From contig NJPS01000037.1 in the NCBI GenBank assembly GCA_002946415.1, positions 248,001 to 312,000 on the forward strand: DNA of 64,000 nt, read 5' to 3'. A program made the translations under genes and the position numbers. Shown piece by piece: positions 1 to 11,675 of this stretch. How positions within the stretch are numbered: the stretch's first letter is position 1; each line of letters begins with the position of its first letter. Under the pieces are notes generated by a model that had not been told where the DNA came from, made no database searches, and saw only the letters and a list, made by a program, of their open reading frames with translations. The stretch is from Rutstroemia sp. NJR-2017a BVV2 (Eukaryota; Ascomycota; Leotiomycetes; Helotiales; Rutstroemiaceae).

Positions 1-454
1 GAGATACTAAAGCTATACCCGATAGATTGATGACCCCTAAATAAACAGTCCATTTCCATCCAGTAACAGACCAAGATCATTAAATCAACCCCCCATTCCC
101 CGTATCCATATCCATATCGCCGACAGCATCAAACAAGTTGGGTCATCATCCATCCAAAAGAAATCATACATGTAGCCCTCCCGGATGATCAAGCGACCTT
201 GTCCGATCGAACCCAACCGAAGATTTCCCAAATACGCCGTTCTCTAACCGTATACGCCAACATATCCTACATCCGCAATCCGTGGGAATATCCGATCCAT
301 TTCAATGACAATTGTCGCGAAAGAAGAAATTGGGACGTCGGCATTGCGTTTGTTTTTTGGTGGAGAACGAACCTAGCGGCCGTTGGTCCACTATGAAATC
401 ATCCTATGTCATGTATCGATGACCCCTCGCAAATTCGACAATGTGCCTGCTGTA
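1..454. other. no gene recognised at left edge
   Basis: I see no convincing coding frame, RNA gene or repeat here. The minus-strand small peptide gene that follows would place its 3' UTR in this stretch. Confidence 0.4.
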
Positions 455-568
455 TTAGACGGGCACTGTTCCGCCTTCTCTTCGCATGCCAATGTTGATC
501 AGGGCTGATAGACCGATCAGGAAGATGATGCACATCAGAACGATAAGGACGATGGGCGTGGTCTGCAT
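455..568 (-). CDS. 37-aa single-pass membrane peptide, unknown function
   Basis: This is a very short ORF on the minus strand. Its ATG sits in a strong fungal start context (GCCAAAATG), preceded by a pyrimidine/CA-rich leader. The product is 37 residues and mostly one hydrophobic helix (about residues 5-26, rich in Ile, Leu and Val). A short basic tail follows (Met-Arg-Arg-Glu near residue 29), and the frame ends in TAA. This looks like the small tail-type membrane peptides that act as subunits of larger membrane complexes, but I do not recognise a specific family. A longer overlapping minus-strand frame (399-827) is Arg/His/Ser-rich and looks non-coding. The start context and clean hydropathy are what I see directly. 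That it is a real gene is inference. Confidence 0.45.
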   Translation of the reverse strand: MQTTPIVLIVLMCIIFLIGLSALINIGMRREGGTVPV

Positions 569-904
569 TTTGGCGATGAAGGGAGGGGTAATTGGTTGGG
601 TGGGTGTTGGAGAGCAGGAATTGGGATGCGAAAATCGAATCGATGGATGATCTGATACTTTCGATATAATCAGTCAATGGAGTTCGATGAGAGTGTACAA
701 GCTGGTAGGACAACAGCCGTGAAGTTGGCAGATAAGACGGTGCAGGCGATAGGAAGCTGTGCTCACCAGATTGTCTGCGGTCGTACGACGTTGGCAGATG
801 ATATGCAATGCGCAGTATGGGACTCAATCGATCCCTCTAATCTCAATTCTAGAACAATCAATGAATGTTTTCGTCTGATCTTTCGAGTTGCAAGCAAGCA
901 AGCA

Positions 905-934
905 AGTTGTGTCGAGTTGTGTCGAGTTGTGTCG
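905..934. repeat. 10-bp tandem repeat x3
   Basis: A 10-bp unit (agttgtgtcg) is repeated three times in perfect tandem, directly after a short run of caag repeats. It lies in non-coding DNA. Confidence 0.8.
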
Positions 935-1492
935 AGGGTGGCTGTTGTCAGTCGTCCGTCGTCAGTAGTCCAGTAACCCCGCAGTTTGGTTAGTTGTACG
1001 AAAAATTAACGTGTAACGTGTACCTGAATAACCTCAAAAAAAGACGAGTCAAGAAAGAATTTCTTGGGAAGCGATTGAAAGGGAATCTCGTGTTAGAGAT
1101 TAGAAAACTTAGCAGCAGAGTCTGCGAGAGAAAAAAGAGAGCGATACGAGCCAACCAATGCAGCCTACCTTTGGCCAAGTCTAACGAACACGAGAAATGT
1201 GACATGGAGGGCATCTGGATCTGGGCCATCGACTACCGACCATCGAATCGAGGGAAGGAAAAACAGAATCCTCAAGGGCGGCAAGGTTGGGGCGATGCAA
1301 AAACCACCTTCGTCGAATAGGATTCGTCATATTCGCTTGCTTTTTGGAACAAAGTGACTACCGCATTGAGTAAAGTATCGGAATTCTGTAACTTTCCACA
1401 GCGCAGCATCAGATGTGACAAAAGCAAACGCGGTTCCTGATTTGACATCCGATCCGTGGGCCATGTAAGGTACGGAAGTACGAAGTACACAT

Positions 1493-1532
1493 AGCAGCAG
1501 AGCAGCGCAGAGCAGCGCAGAGCAGAGCAGCT
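1493..1532. repeat. CAG-rich short tandem repeat
   Basis: Imperfect copies of a 10-bp agcagcgcag unit lie head to tail in non-coding DNA. Confidence 0.7.
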
Positions 1533-3702
1533 GGTTTCCGGGACTTCCGAATGGAAATGCGAGGAAATGCGAGGAAATACGACGAATACGGAATGCGGAA
1601 CACCGAGAATACCTGATACGCGTAACCTCATGCTAAGCCATTATGTCAACACAACAAGAACAAGGTCAACGAAACAAGGTCGGTCCAGCAGGGCAAGCAA
1701 GCACCAGCGCCGTCGAATGGAAAACTAGCAAAACCATGCTGTCGCGATCGCTCTCGCTGGCTCGGAAAAGTTTTGGTTCCGTTCATTTCCGAGACATTCA
1801 GGAACACGTAGGAGCTGTACGCTGTTCCAAGGTTATATGGAGGGGAGTATTTCTTGACGTCTTGGATCCCAAGCACTCCAAGACGAATTCGTGTTGTGGT
1901 GCTATTGCCGACTTGTTTTCCAGGAATTTGGGATTCATGAAAGATTTATTTGTTTACTCCTGAATGCACTAAGGTCATGGCTAGGACGCTGCTTGGCGCC
2001 TCATTTCCATAGAATCTTGTGGGCCCTCGATTCAGACGGTGCAACGTACACTGCGTCACTGACTGGACAGTGGGATGGACGTGCAACTTAAGTATGGATG
2101 AACTCCTTACACCACAGAAGTCAGGACGGTAATAGGCATTACTTGGTATACCAGGGGCAGAGCAGCAACGGCAGCAATAGGAGTAAGCCAGAATCAGTAA
2201 GCTGTCCTCCACACAAGTAGAGTAAGCAAACGGCCGATTGCTATGGCTCAGGAACAGAAGCTTGTTTTGCGGAACCTCCCAGGACTTTGTACTTGTACTG
2301 CTCCTTCGTGTTATTCAAATCTAAAAATAGGAATCCTTCCTCAGTGTTGGGCTACGGGACCGGGACCGTCGGACTCGGCGACTATATTCCTCGGGGATCT
2401 AGAGAGGAAGAAAAGTACAAAGAAGAAGATAAAAAGAAATAGACGGCCTCCACGGCAGTGGCCCTCGGAGAGCCAGCGGAGCGTCATCCTCTAGGTGCTC
2501 TGTCTCTATAATGCCATTCTGCCCCTTCTCAAGCGCTTCTTTGGAAATACGGAATATCCTGCTCCGTTCTGCTCCGTTCGACAACAATCTATTATCCATG
2601 CAGGTTGTCGATTCGCCGGGCGCAATTTATCCATACCTTCTCATCTCTATCCATATCTCCGATATCGATAACGATAATTCTGCATCTTACTACACGCACT
2701 GTACATACGCGTCCTAGATATACCAGCGCTGTTGTGCTACGCCACTTCCCCAGATTCAAGTCGTGTGGTGTTGTGCATGGTAATTATTCTCTGTTAAATT
2801 GATTCAGCCAGTCATAATGAGTATTATCGACTCACTGATTTCATCCTGTGGCTTGGAGTATAACCAACCGCGTGGTAATTGCGGGGTACATATGGCTCCT
2901 GCAGGACGTTCCACCACCAACCTCCAAGGCGAGGTGTGCAGACCTTTTCGTCGCATCCAACCAAGCATCTCCACTCCATACATTTTACCATCCTCTCAAG
3001 TGGCTGGGAATATATCAAGAGCCCCTCATCCGTTCTTCCTGTACACGCACATCCGCAGAACCGAATGGAGCCCCAATGTCTCGTGATCAGATGGGTGTTT
3101 GGTTTCTCCACGACGGTGCTTGGTCCAGAGGTCCAGGCTCTTCTTTTGCCGTGAAAAAATGCGGGATGTCACATGGTTCTGATACGCTGCAGATTGCAGT
3201 ACTGTGATGATACAGGGTATTCGATTCGTTTGTGTGCGTCCACCAGTGCAACATCGCTCTCTTAGGCGTCTTTAAAAGCTCACGCATTCTTAGGCTATAC
3301 GTCCACTTGATCGATAGCTGTTGTTTTAAACTTATATGTGACGTCTATATTAATATGTAGAATATCAATCTGACGTCTGAATTTTCGCTGTCCCCTCCCT
3401 TTGCATGAAATAGTTCATTTCATCACATGCGGCTACGGTTCAATCAGCCTAAACTGAAACAACAAACCGAACGGTAGATGGGTATTATACCCGCTGCTAT
3501 GGTATAGCCAAGCATGATAATCCACTATATCTGAAAGCTTGGTGCTATCAACAGCATCATCTGGATAATATGAACCGGTGCAGCGGAGATTAAGGAGTAT
3601 TACTTGTGAAGTTTAAATACTGCTTTGAATTCAGCTCAATTCGTCTCCAACCTTCTAATCAGCATCATCTCTTCCATCGCCTCTCGTCTATCGTCCATCA
3701 TC

Positions 3703-4718
3703 ATGTCTTTGAGCAAGTTATTCACCTACATTCTTCTCGGAGCCGCTGTTGCGACAGCTTTCGAGGAAGAGAAACGCCAAAGCTGTCCCAACATTCATGT
3801 TTTCGGAGCTCGTGAGACGACCGCCCCAGCCGGTTACGGTACCGCTGGAGTGGTGGTGAACTTGGTTCTCGGTGCGCACTCCGACGCCACAGCCGAAGCC
3901 ATCAGCTACCCAGCTTGTGGCGGACAATCATCTTGCGGTGGAGTCAGCTACGCCAACTCGGTGGTGCAAGGTGTCAGTGCAGTTACGAGTGCCGTCAACT
4001 CTTTCAATTCGAGATGTCCCAACACCAAGCTCGTCTTGGTTGGTTACTCACAGGTGAGCTATCCCCGCATTTCTTATGTTGGTCCTCTGTGGCCAAGTTT
4101 CTGATCTTTTTAGGGCGGTCAAATCATGGATGATGCGTTCTGTGGTGGCGGCGACAGCAATGAAGGACTTCCCAATACGGGCGTCACCTTCACTGCCGCA
4201 GCTGTGAACCAGATCAAGGCTGCGATTTTCATGGGTGACCCACGACATATCGTCGGTCTCCCATACAACGTCGGCACATGCCAAGCCTCCGGTGTAAGTT
4301 CTCCCTCCTCCCCTCCCTACTCACCATCCACCAACACCCAACCCTGTAGTTCGCCCCCCGCCCCGCCGGCTTCACCTGCCCCAACGCATCCAAGATCAAG
4401 TCGTACTGCGACGCCGCCGACCCCTACTGCTGCAACGGCAACAACGCCAACACGCATCAAGGCTACGGCACCGAATACGGACAACAAGCCTTGTCGTTCA
4501 TCAACGCGCAATTGGCCGCTTCTGGTACGTCTCCCACCTCGGCCCCAGGTACCACCCCGGTCCCGGGTACCACTTCAACCCCTTCCTCTCCTGCCCCTAC
4601 CGGATCTACAGTCGCTCATTGGGGTCAGTGCGGAGGTCAAGGGTATACAGGTAGTACGGTTTGCGCGGCGCCGTATACCTGTCAGGCGGCAAATGCGTAT
4701 TATTCGCAGTGTTTGTAA
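3703..4718 (+). CDS. secreted acetylxylan esterase / cutinase family (CE5) with C-terminal CBM1
   Basis: There are three exons: 3703-4053, 4114-4293 and 4350-4718, with introns of 60 and 56 nt and both junctions in frame. The product is 299 residues. Residues 1-20 form a signal peptide. The CE5 alpha/beta-hydrolase domain has the nucleophile Ser116 in the GYSQGG motif, which spans intron 1. Asp201 (in DPYCC) and His213 (in HQGYG) complete the triad in family positions. A Pro/Thr/Ser linker leads to a family-1 cellulose-binding module in the last about 35 residues (HWGQCGG start, conserved Cys and aromatic residues). Known family members remove acetyl groups from xylan (or cleave cutin) outside the cell, and a CBM1 fits plant cell-wall degradation. 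The Asp/His loop sequence favours acetylxylan esterase over cutinase. The ATG at 3703 was chosen because it directly precedes the signal peptide; an upstream in-frame Met does not add sensible sequence. Confidence 0.93.
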
Positions 4719-5684
4719 GATAGGAAAGGGAAGGCGTGGGTTTGGGGAGCTTGTGTATAGTTTGAGGATGCTGGGTTTGGAGGAATGGGGATTGGTTGGA
4801 GAAAATTGTAGTAACAAATTTATTCGTTGGAACTATCCCGACATGTTTGTCTAAGTGATGTGAGATATGCCGTAGTCAGCTCCATACTATGTGCTTTTTC
4901 TTAATCTGCGCTTTTTGAAATTCAGGTAAGATGTGAAAATTAAAATCTGCCCAACGCGTGTGTACGTGAAGGAGTACTTGAAACTTACAACAACGATTAT
5001 CTACAACCTCTTTAGATTCAACCCTTAAGTTTGGCCTCATTTTGCCATTTCCCCAACTCGCTCGTCACATTACGGATAGTAGTAGACATCTATTCTGTCT
5101 CTCTCCCTACAACCATTTAATATCAAAACAGAACAGTTTATATGAAAGCACCAAATCGAAATGTATCTGCCAGGGGCATCTAAGATGTGGTGTCAACTAG
5201 AGAAGAACAAGTGTCCGAATTAGGTGGCTACTTCGAACATTCTATATCCTTTCGTAGTATATATCACATTGCGTTTAGGAATACCCTGAGACAGTACTAG
5301 TTTGTTCCGACTCGCAGTACTGGCAACACTAGCCACGGTAGATCGGAGACCGCAAGCTGGTCATCAACAACCCGATCATGCTGCCCACGATGCAGGACTC
5401 AGGAAGAAGGAGCTCAACACAAGTCAAACCCCTTGCCTTAGCGGTAGCCTCCCCACTTCATCATTTCACGAGCTTGACAGCATCATTTCTAGACAAATTC
5501 CGATGTAATGAAAAGGATTGCTCGTAAAGTCCTGTCAGTGAAGTTAAGCTCATGGCGCTATGCTGTTAACCTCTATAACTAAAAGATTTCTACGAATAGT
5601 GCGACTTTGAATGCATAAATTGTGATTGTGAGATAATAACCCCACAAAGCTTCTTCTCTATTCTTTGGGCCATAAAACTGATAT
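4719..5684. other. intergenic region between convergent genes
   Basis: This should hold the 3' UTRs of the esterase (plus) and the transporter (minus). No further gene is seen. Confidence 0.5.
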
Positions 5685-7125
5685 CTACCACTTAATTCTC
5701 CAATTCCGACCTTTAACTTGTATCCGGACACACAGAAAGAATAGCGCAGCAGCTAAGTAACTGCCTGTCGTATAAATAGCAACACCAAAATATCTTCTTT
5801 TACCTATAGCTCCCGTTGCATCAAGAAGACTCCCTGCAACTGGAATACTGATCAAGCAGCCGAAAGCTACCACTGTGAAGCAGGTTGTATAGTATCGTCC
5901 GTATTCCTGGATATCGCAAAGTTGGCCTAGACAGATCGGTGCGAGGCTAGTATTCGAGCCACTTACGAATCCAAACAGAATTGCAAAAGTGACTAAAAGG
6001 CCTATACTAGGCAAATCTGGGATAAGAACGTCTGGCAGGAAGAAACAGCCGACGGATAACATACAGAGTGTCAAGGACACAATCATGGTGTTGTATCGCC
6101 CGAATCGATCAGCCATGTTGCCCGCTACGCATCGACCAATACAAGAGGCAGCATTGACAACAGCAATAAGCTGAAACGCGAGCGCCGCTTTGCCCGACAA
6201 TATTTCATCTTGCGGTAGACCTTGTCTGTCCAAGTAATACCTTGGGATATAAGTCATAGGCACCAAATACGCCATATCCGTAAGAAACACCCCCGCAGTC
6301 GTCAGTGACATGGCTCCCGTTCCATCTACGAAGACCTGTGGATCTGGCAACGTATCGCGCCATGTAGTTTGGGAACCCTTCCGTGGCGGGACTCTGCTTT
6401 GGCAAAGCGCTACGCAGGCAAGACAAGGGAAGACTAGAATCAATCCGAGAGCGCGAATAGACCATGCCCAGCCAATTCGAGGGAGGAGTGATTGCATCAT
6501 GAGGGGAAATAATATGCCGCCGAAACTACCGCCTGTAAACGCTATACCACTTGCGAGTCCGCGACGCTGGGAGAACCAGTGAGCTACTGAGCCCATTGAC
6601 GGAGTGATGAGAAGACATGAGCCAGTACCGGTTAAAATCGAAAATGCGAGTATGAATTGATAGTACTCTATATAACAAGATTAGTATTCCAGCACATTCG
6701 GAGCTATACCATAGATCTTGAGTAGCAGCAAACTCACCAGTACATAAACTCAGCATAAGAATCCCAACCAGAGTGCATATACTTCCCGCAGCCAATAATT
6801 CACGCGGGCCTCTTGCATCAAAAGTTGGACCAACCAGCATCCCACCAAAGAAGGTCATAAAGGAGTAGATACCAAATATCCAGCCAATAGTACTTGGAGA
6901 TTCGTTTGGTAGAATCTCTTTCGAAATGTAGGCCTCGAATATTCCGGTCGAGTTGTATACGCCGAGCGATGCGACCCAGCCGCACCAGGCACCTAGTACT
7001 ACCGACCAGGCTGTTAGACCACCTTCGGGATAAGTGATGTTGGGTTCGATCTGCACTGGGTCTGCTGGTGTAGGAAGTGATGATGCCCGCTCGACGAGCG
7101 GAAGGGGAGGATAAGCATCCTCCAT
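5685..7125 (-). CDS. MFS transporter, monocarboxylate-permease (MCT)-like
   Basis: There are two exons on the minus strand, 7125-6738 and 6667-5685. The 70-nt intron (6668-6737) has a GTGAGT donor, a CTAAT branch point and a TAG acceptor, and its phase-1 junction restores a transmembrane helix. The product is 456 residues. A soluble N-tail of about 35 residues (Pro-rich) leads into a YPEGGLTAWSVVLGAW motif, which is very typical of fungal MCT-type permeases. About 12 hydrophobic helices follow, with the usual central break near SVAHWFSQRRGLASG. The family moves monocarboxylates or related small molecules by proton symport at the plasma membrane. The substrate cannot be told from sequence. The start is the ATG at 7125; the codon just upstream is GTG. 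It is convergent with the esterase. Confidence 0.9.
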
Positions 7126-7848
7126 CACGGAGTTATCGCTCTGTTGCGAGCGGAGGGAGATGTTGGAAGCTAGTAGCTAAATTTATTATTCGATACTATT
7201 TATGCTCAGGCGCTAGAAGCTCATGTAAGCAGGTTCAACATTATTGGAAAGTAGAGTAGCATCATAGTAATGTTTTGTGCTTTGCTGTACCTGCACTATG
7301 ACGAAAGAGTCGGCAACCTTGCATTCATACAGTAGTTCTCTGCTGCAGTTCATATAGCCTTCCTTTCTCAGATGCATATTCCCTCGGAACAGTAGCCTAA
7401 CTGGGAAGAACACTCCAACGATGGAAGAAATACCATACTTTATCATAGGAAAGATTTCGTATGGTATTGAGAAGGACTTCATGTTTTAAGGAAGTTCGAA
7501 AAGCACGAAGTATTCCGGTCGGGCTGTCATAGGGTGAAAGGAGTACTTGATTTCTCATATCATTTGGGTGTCGGTATCCTACCCCTTGTTGTATCCCTGC
7601 GCCAAGCAAGCATCTTCGGCGGCGGCTAGCCTATCTACTCTTGATCTGGGGTATTTTCCGATGATCAACTCTACGCTCTGGATAACCAACTGTTGGATTG
7701 ATAAGGATTTGGGAAACTTGGATGTGATGTGTGGACTCCCATAATGTCTACTATTCTAAGTGCAGAGACGTCCGGTTTGTTGATTCCGGCACGAATCTGG
7801 GTTCTTTCTTTCATCACTCTTCAAAAATACTACAGCTAAATCCTCGCG
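7126..7848. other. intergenic region, probable transporter promoter
   Basis: Lies upstream of the minus-strand transporter and upstream of a plus-strand methyltransferase pseudogene. No supported gene is present. Confidence 0.45.
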
Positions 7849-8471
7849 ATGGCAATAGCAGATAAACCAGTTGCTCAAGGCCGTGGCAGTCTCGGTGTTG
7901 ACGACCCTCTACGCCCAATGGTCTGACACCTACAATTATGATGACTCGGGCTCTCAAAAATATGTCCCTTCATCTTTCATTGCGGAAATAGCCCTCGGAT
8001 CTACTAGCCACGCGAAAAGTGCCATACTAGACACTGGCTGTGGAACTAGCCTCGTGGTAGTAGCTCTTATGCGGGGCGGCACAACCACTATCACGGCTTT
8101 GATGGATCTCAAAGTAGCAGAGCAGAGTAGTTCACATCGAAATCTTATGCTTGGGGACTTAGCCCAGCAAATTCCTCAGCCGGACGAAACGTACGATATG
8201 GTGATATGCGTCGGCACTTCCGCCCTGGTTCCATGCACGGTTATGTTGGGCCCGATTCTGCCTTAAAAGCATTTGGTCAGCTTACTATCAAGAAGGGTCC
8301 CATTATTGCTACTATTCTCGATGGAATTTGGGTATCAGGGAGCTATGAAGCCGAAATTGAGAAGCTCGAGTGAGAAGACCGGTGGAGGTCGTCATTGTTG
8401 AGTTCAAGGACTATAGCCTGGGGCACAACCAAGCAAGTTTAAATGTCCTACGAAAGAGATGTACCGCTTGA
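7849..8471 (+). pseudogene. degenerate class I SAM methyltransferase (WBSCR27-like)
   Basis: Recognisable methyltransferase sequence is spread over three frames. An ATG at 7849 opens a short frame ending in Val-Asp-Asp. The homology then continues one frame over (YAQWSDTYNYD, then the SAM-binding motif around ILDTGCGTS). It jumps frame again near 8222 (MHGYVGPDSALKAF, then IIATILDGIWVSG). It hits TGA after EIEKLE near 8370 and resumes in another frame (VEVVIVEFKDY) before a stop at 8471. At least two single-base indels and a third frame break are needed. In known relatives these blocks are collinear in one 200-250 residue protein. The GCGTG-like motif I is also altered. I infer a decayed gene. 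Introns do not explain the breaks, because no donor/acceptor pairs sit at the shifts. Confidence 0.7.
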
Positions 8472-11400
8472 GCAACTCGGCAACTTAGCAGGCACCCCTC
8501 TATCCCCGCCGACTTGCTAGATATCAGATAATTTAGGAGCTTAACAGATCTTTAAAGATAGTTTTTAAACGTTATTTGCTCAGCACGAACTTGGGTTAGT
8601 ATCTTTATAGCTCTTAGACATATTAGAGCAGTCGTTGACCTGATCGATCTATCTCGTGCAGAGAATCTTCAACCAACCATTGAAGCAAAAAATGAAATAC
8701 TGAATGAAGACATGTGAACCCAAAAGTGACGCTACTCCTGAGAGAGTAACAATTGTGGCTTTTGTAGTGCGTTTCGCTTCACAGTACAGTACACCTCGAT
8801 TCGATGAACTCTGTACAAACAAACCTGGACTATTTGCGGAACTGTAGATAGAATAGGTAAGTAGCCATAGCATACAGTCTAGACGTCATTTACCGTCTCC
8901 CTGTCATTAGTCCTCTCATCACCGTTGGATGACGCACTGCTATCGAAAAACGAACCGAAACTGTTGTCATCGAATACAGTTGTTTGTCAAAAGATACTTA
9001 GCTCTAACCTTAGACCTTGGTCACGATGTGCATTCCCCTTACCCGTGCACAACATGCAAAGGACGTGTAACCTGCACCCATCACTCGGTTTCTCGCACTG
9101 TACACGTAGCTTCGGCTTGAAGAACAGCACTATTCAATTGTTTCAACTTCTTTTATACAGTCCTTCAAGCCATCCCACGAACTAATCCGATTCATTCAAC
9201 CTAGGTGACTAGGTCTACTCAAGTCTCCCCTATAATCCACCCATCATCCCCCTCCCCTTCAGCTCCTCCGCAGCCCACAACCTACAATCTATATATACCT
9301 TGCCAATCGGCCCAGTCCTCTCGTTCCAATCACTGGCAATAACCCAGCGCATACAAGTTCATTTACCAGTCTAAATAAACCTTTATTCACCTGCAGAAAG
9401 CACGCTACTTGCCAGCAGCTCCAAAATCTAGACTCGCAAGGTATAAAAACACCAACGTATCCTCGAAGATTGAAAAGTCAACAACATTAATGAGGAAGAT
9501 GCATGTTTTCATTATAGAAACTGGAGATCCTGTGGGGTAATTACTTTCTCACTATCTTCCTGTAAGTTGGTTTGAGAAAGTAAGTCCGAGAATGCAAGTT
9601 CCTTGCCGTCAAGAGCTTACGAGGGTCGAGTGCTGTTGTTCAAAGGTTTACCTATCATTCACAATTCCCACTACCATTTCATCCACTCCAACCAAACCTC
9701 CAATAACTCGACAGATACGATATATCTACGAACGTCCGCAATCAACAACAAACCCAGTATATAACAACAAACCCACCTTACAACAACAAACCCAGCGTTC
9801 AACAACACTACACAAGAGACAGGAAGTCTTCCTTTAGACTTCCGTGTGATTTGAACTGACGGATCCAAAGCGACTCTTTGTGACATTGCCTTTGCATTTT
9901 CCTTCCCCGGATAGTCTTATAGAACTTTGGTTTTCTATCAGGCGGATAGGTGGGGGTTTATATACACGCCAAATCTTCGTTGCTTCGGTTAAAGCCGAAG
10001 CCTGAGAAAAAAAAGCGAAGATCAGCCAGCGGAGAGTGCAGTTGAAGGGGGTGAGTGGATGAGTGGTGAATAAACCCAGAGCATTATGATCGTATGAGAG
10101 AACCAAAGAAGGAACGGAGCAGTGAAGTACAGATAAGGGTCAATGGGTCATACGAGGGGATAAGGTGATCTACTCCGCATTCGGAGTTAGCTAGCTGCAG
10201 ATCACTGGATGGAAATAGAGTAGTATAAACATATCTCTCGTACAGACAACAGGAGGAGACAATCTTGTTGGCACAAACAACAGCTATAGCAACATGGTGT
10301 TGGCTCGTTGTTGTCTGTGTGTGGGGGACTTGAGCCTACTTTATCATTTCGACTTGCTAGACCAAGAGAAGAGATGTGGAGTAGGAAATTGATTGGGAGG
10401 AGACTGAATGAACATACTCAATCGTTTTCACTTTCCCCCATCCAGTCATTGCTCAAAAATAACCTCCTGAAATCGACAACACAACCAAACCATATATTCG
10501 ACAGCAGTGATCCACCGTCGGTGAACGACAACATACTCACCACGACAAACCACCAAGGAAAAATCTCCCAAACTTCTACGATACAGCTAAGTCAGAGCTA
10601 CTATCCCTATTCCCTCTACAATTCCCTAGTATCCGCCAATCACTTGTCTATCATATATCGATAGGTCCGGAAAGTGTACAGAGTAGAAACGAGGAAGCGC
10701 GTTACTTATGAGATTTATACCCGCCTTCTTCTCCCATCCAGTCGTGTCGCTCAAAAGCAACTCTCTGAAATCGACACCACAAGTTACATAACTACATGTT
10801 CGACAACAGTGATCCACCTTCTCATCCCCTCCTCCCCCAAAACCACAAGCCCCCTGTCCTCTCAAGCCATCTTTCAGAGATAGTTAATCCAATTGCCAGA
10901 CAATAATAATTCACCAAGTTCATTTCGAAGCACTCCCACCCTCTCCAGTCCCCCTCTCTATAAAACCCCCCTCCTCCCCCCTCAGCTCTTGTCTCTCGTA
11001 ATCCAACTAAGACATTAGCAAAGTATAACGATAGGAACGAGTGTTTGTAGTATACATTCATGAAAGTTCGTATCACCCAGTCGTCTCACCTAGACTTCGT
11101 ATTCTATATCATCTTATATCCTGTTGTTGTTATTTCCTCTTGTTATGATTTTCGTTATCATTATAGGCGTTATTGTTGTCATTGTTATTCTCATCTTCAT
11201 CATGTCGCTCATTTGTCATTATCCATCATCCCGGCATCATCATCCTCATCCTCATCACTCATTACCATCACCATAATCCTCAGTACCCTTATCACTGTAA
11301 TTCAATCATTCATTCATTCATCATAACCCTAATCATAATCATCTCATCAACATACTACTATATCATATCGCCCAATGCCAAATCCAAGGAAAGAAAGCAA

Positions 11401-11675
11401 AAAAGAAAATAAATTTGTGTATCTGTTCATCCATCTGTTCATCCATTCATAGCCAACATCCAAAAATGCGAGAAATAACCACCATTTCAATCCCATCCAC
11501 CTCCTTTTCTTTTCACTTTCTCATTCTCTTCCCAATCCCAAATCCCCGCCCTCCTCTTCCTCAAGGTCCCACCCTCAACATCCGATTCAGCCTCTCTTTC
11601 GGAGTCTTTCCACATGATTTCCATTCTCTCCCCTCCCCCACCTCCCTCTCCCCATCCACATCCACATCCCCTCCT
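8472..11675. other. 3.2-kb gene-free stretch with duplicated segment
   Basis: No ORF here has family features. The stretch contains CAA-rich and CT-rich simple sequence (about 9670-9830 and 11150-11700) and one diverged direct duplication (10439-10818). Long transcribed non-coding sequence cannot be excluded. Confidence 0.5.
10439..10818 (+). repeat. diverged direct duplication, about 300-bp period
   Basis: Copy A (about 10439-10516) and copy B (about 10735-10818) share several exact blocks in the same order: catccagtc, gctcaaaa, ctgaaatcgacac/aac, ttcgacarcagtgatccacc. The copies have the same orientation and are offset by about 300 bp. No coding frame is conserved between them. Confidence 0.65.

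Larger units (their letters stand above)
569..3702. other. 3.1-kb intergenic stretch
   Basis: It holds several short open frames of random composition, none with family-like features or convincing splice signals. Two small tandem repeats lie near its left end (about 905-934 and 1493-1532). The right part is the promoter side of the secreted esterase gene. Confidence 0.5.

Noticed and set aside
399..827. 142-codon minus-strand frame
   Set aside because: Arg/His/Ser-rich random composition; overlaps the better-supported 37-codon membrane peptide in another frame.
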